DNA of 6,640 nucleotides, from contig JAEZKI010000433.1 of NCBI GenBank assembly GCA_023415525.1, positions 1 to 6,640 of the forward strand. Reading direction: 5' to 3'. Made by a program: the position numbers and the translations under genes. The notes under the pieces were generated by a model. The model saw nothing but the letters and a program-made list of their open reading frames with translations, made no database searches and was not told the origin of the DNA. Each line of letters starts with the position of its first letter. Position 1 is the stretch's first letter. The stretch comes from Bacillota bacterium. GTDB lineage: Bacteria > Bacillota > Clostridia > Lachnospirales > Cellulosilyticaceae. Positions 6,622 through 6,640 of this stretch are shown here, one piece after another.

Positions 6622-6640
6622 AATATATCAAATGATTGCC
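6611..6640 (+). CDS. ylxQ: Probable start of ylxQ, L7Ae-family ribosomal protein (truncated by window end)
   Basis: An open frame beginning at ATG 6611 (or the adjacent ATG 6608) runs off the window and encodes MDSRIYQMIA. This is compatible with the first helix of YlxQ-type L7Ae/L30e RNA-binding proteins, whose N-termini usually continue into an LGLA-x-[KR]-AGK-like segment. Only ten residues are visible, so the identity rests mainly on gene order, since ylxQ normally follows ylxR. It would overlap ylxR by 11-14 nt in another frame. Only a weak GAG at 6601-6603 serves as Shine-Dalgarno, so translation probably depends on coupling to ylxR. Confidence 0.5.
   Translation, partial: MDSRIYQMIA

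Noticed and set aside
1..6640. A mobile element, CRISPR array, tRNA or unknown defence-type system
   Set aside because: All coding sequence is accounted for by well-known housekeeping families on one strand. No spaced repeats, transposase, integrase or tRNA-like structure was seen.

Overview
This AT-rich window (G+C roughly in the mid-30s percent by eye) comes from a Gram-positive bacterium of the Bacillota, most likely class Clostridia. The evidence is the conserved gene order, strong AGGAGG-type ribosome binding sites, and the protein forms: short IspG, a single-PDZ RseP/RasP, and a NusA without the long proteobacterial C-terminal extension. A closer placement (Lachnospirales or Cellulosilyticaceae-like) is only a guess. 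Every gene is on the + strand and nearly all of the sequence is coding.

Layout. Positions 1-4530 hold a tight envelope and isoprenoid operon: the 3' part of uppS (undecaprenyl diphosphate synthase), cdsA (CDP-diacylglycerol synthase), dxr (DXP reductoisomerase), rseP/rasP (site-2 protease) and ispG (HMBPP synthase). dxr/rseP overlap by 7 nt and rseP/ispG by 4 nt. Positions 4531-4702 are the only real intergenic region. It carries a good sigma-A-type promoter and a strong hairpin with an interrupted T-rich tail, followed by two weaker hairpins, all upstream of rimP. From 4703 to the end lies the start of the transcription/translation operon: rimP, nusA, ylxR (rnpM) and the first codons of a probable ylxQ. 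The downstream infB and rbfA usually found next would lie outside the window.

How the genes work together. Dxr and IspG are two steps of the MEP pathway, which makes the isoprenoid precursors that UppS extends into undecaprenyl diphosphate, the lipid carrier for cell wall synthesis. CdsA supplies CDP-diacylglycerol for phospholipids, and RseP is a membrane protease of envelope stress signalling. The second block combines 30S maturation (RimP), transcription pausing/termination (NusA) and RNA-binding proteins (YlxR, YlxQ).

Points of interest. I see no novel system; these are housekeeping genes. Worth a second look are the rimP-nusA leader, which looks like a NusA-responsive attenuator; a NusA S1 domain about 20 residues longer than the B. 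subtilis one; the lack of polC between ispG and rimP; and a small motif deviation in IspG.
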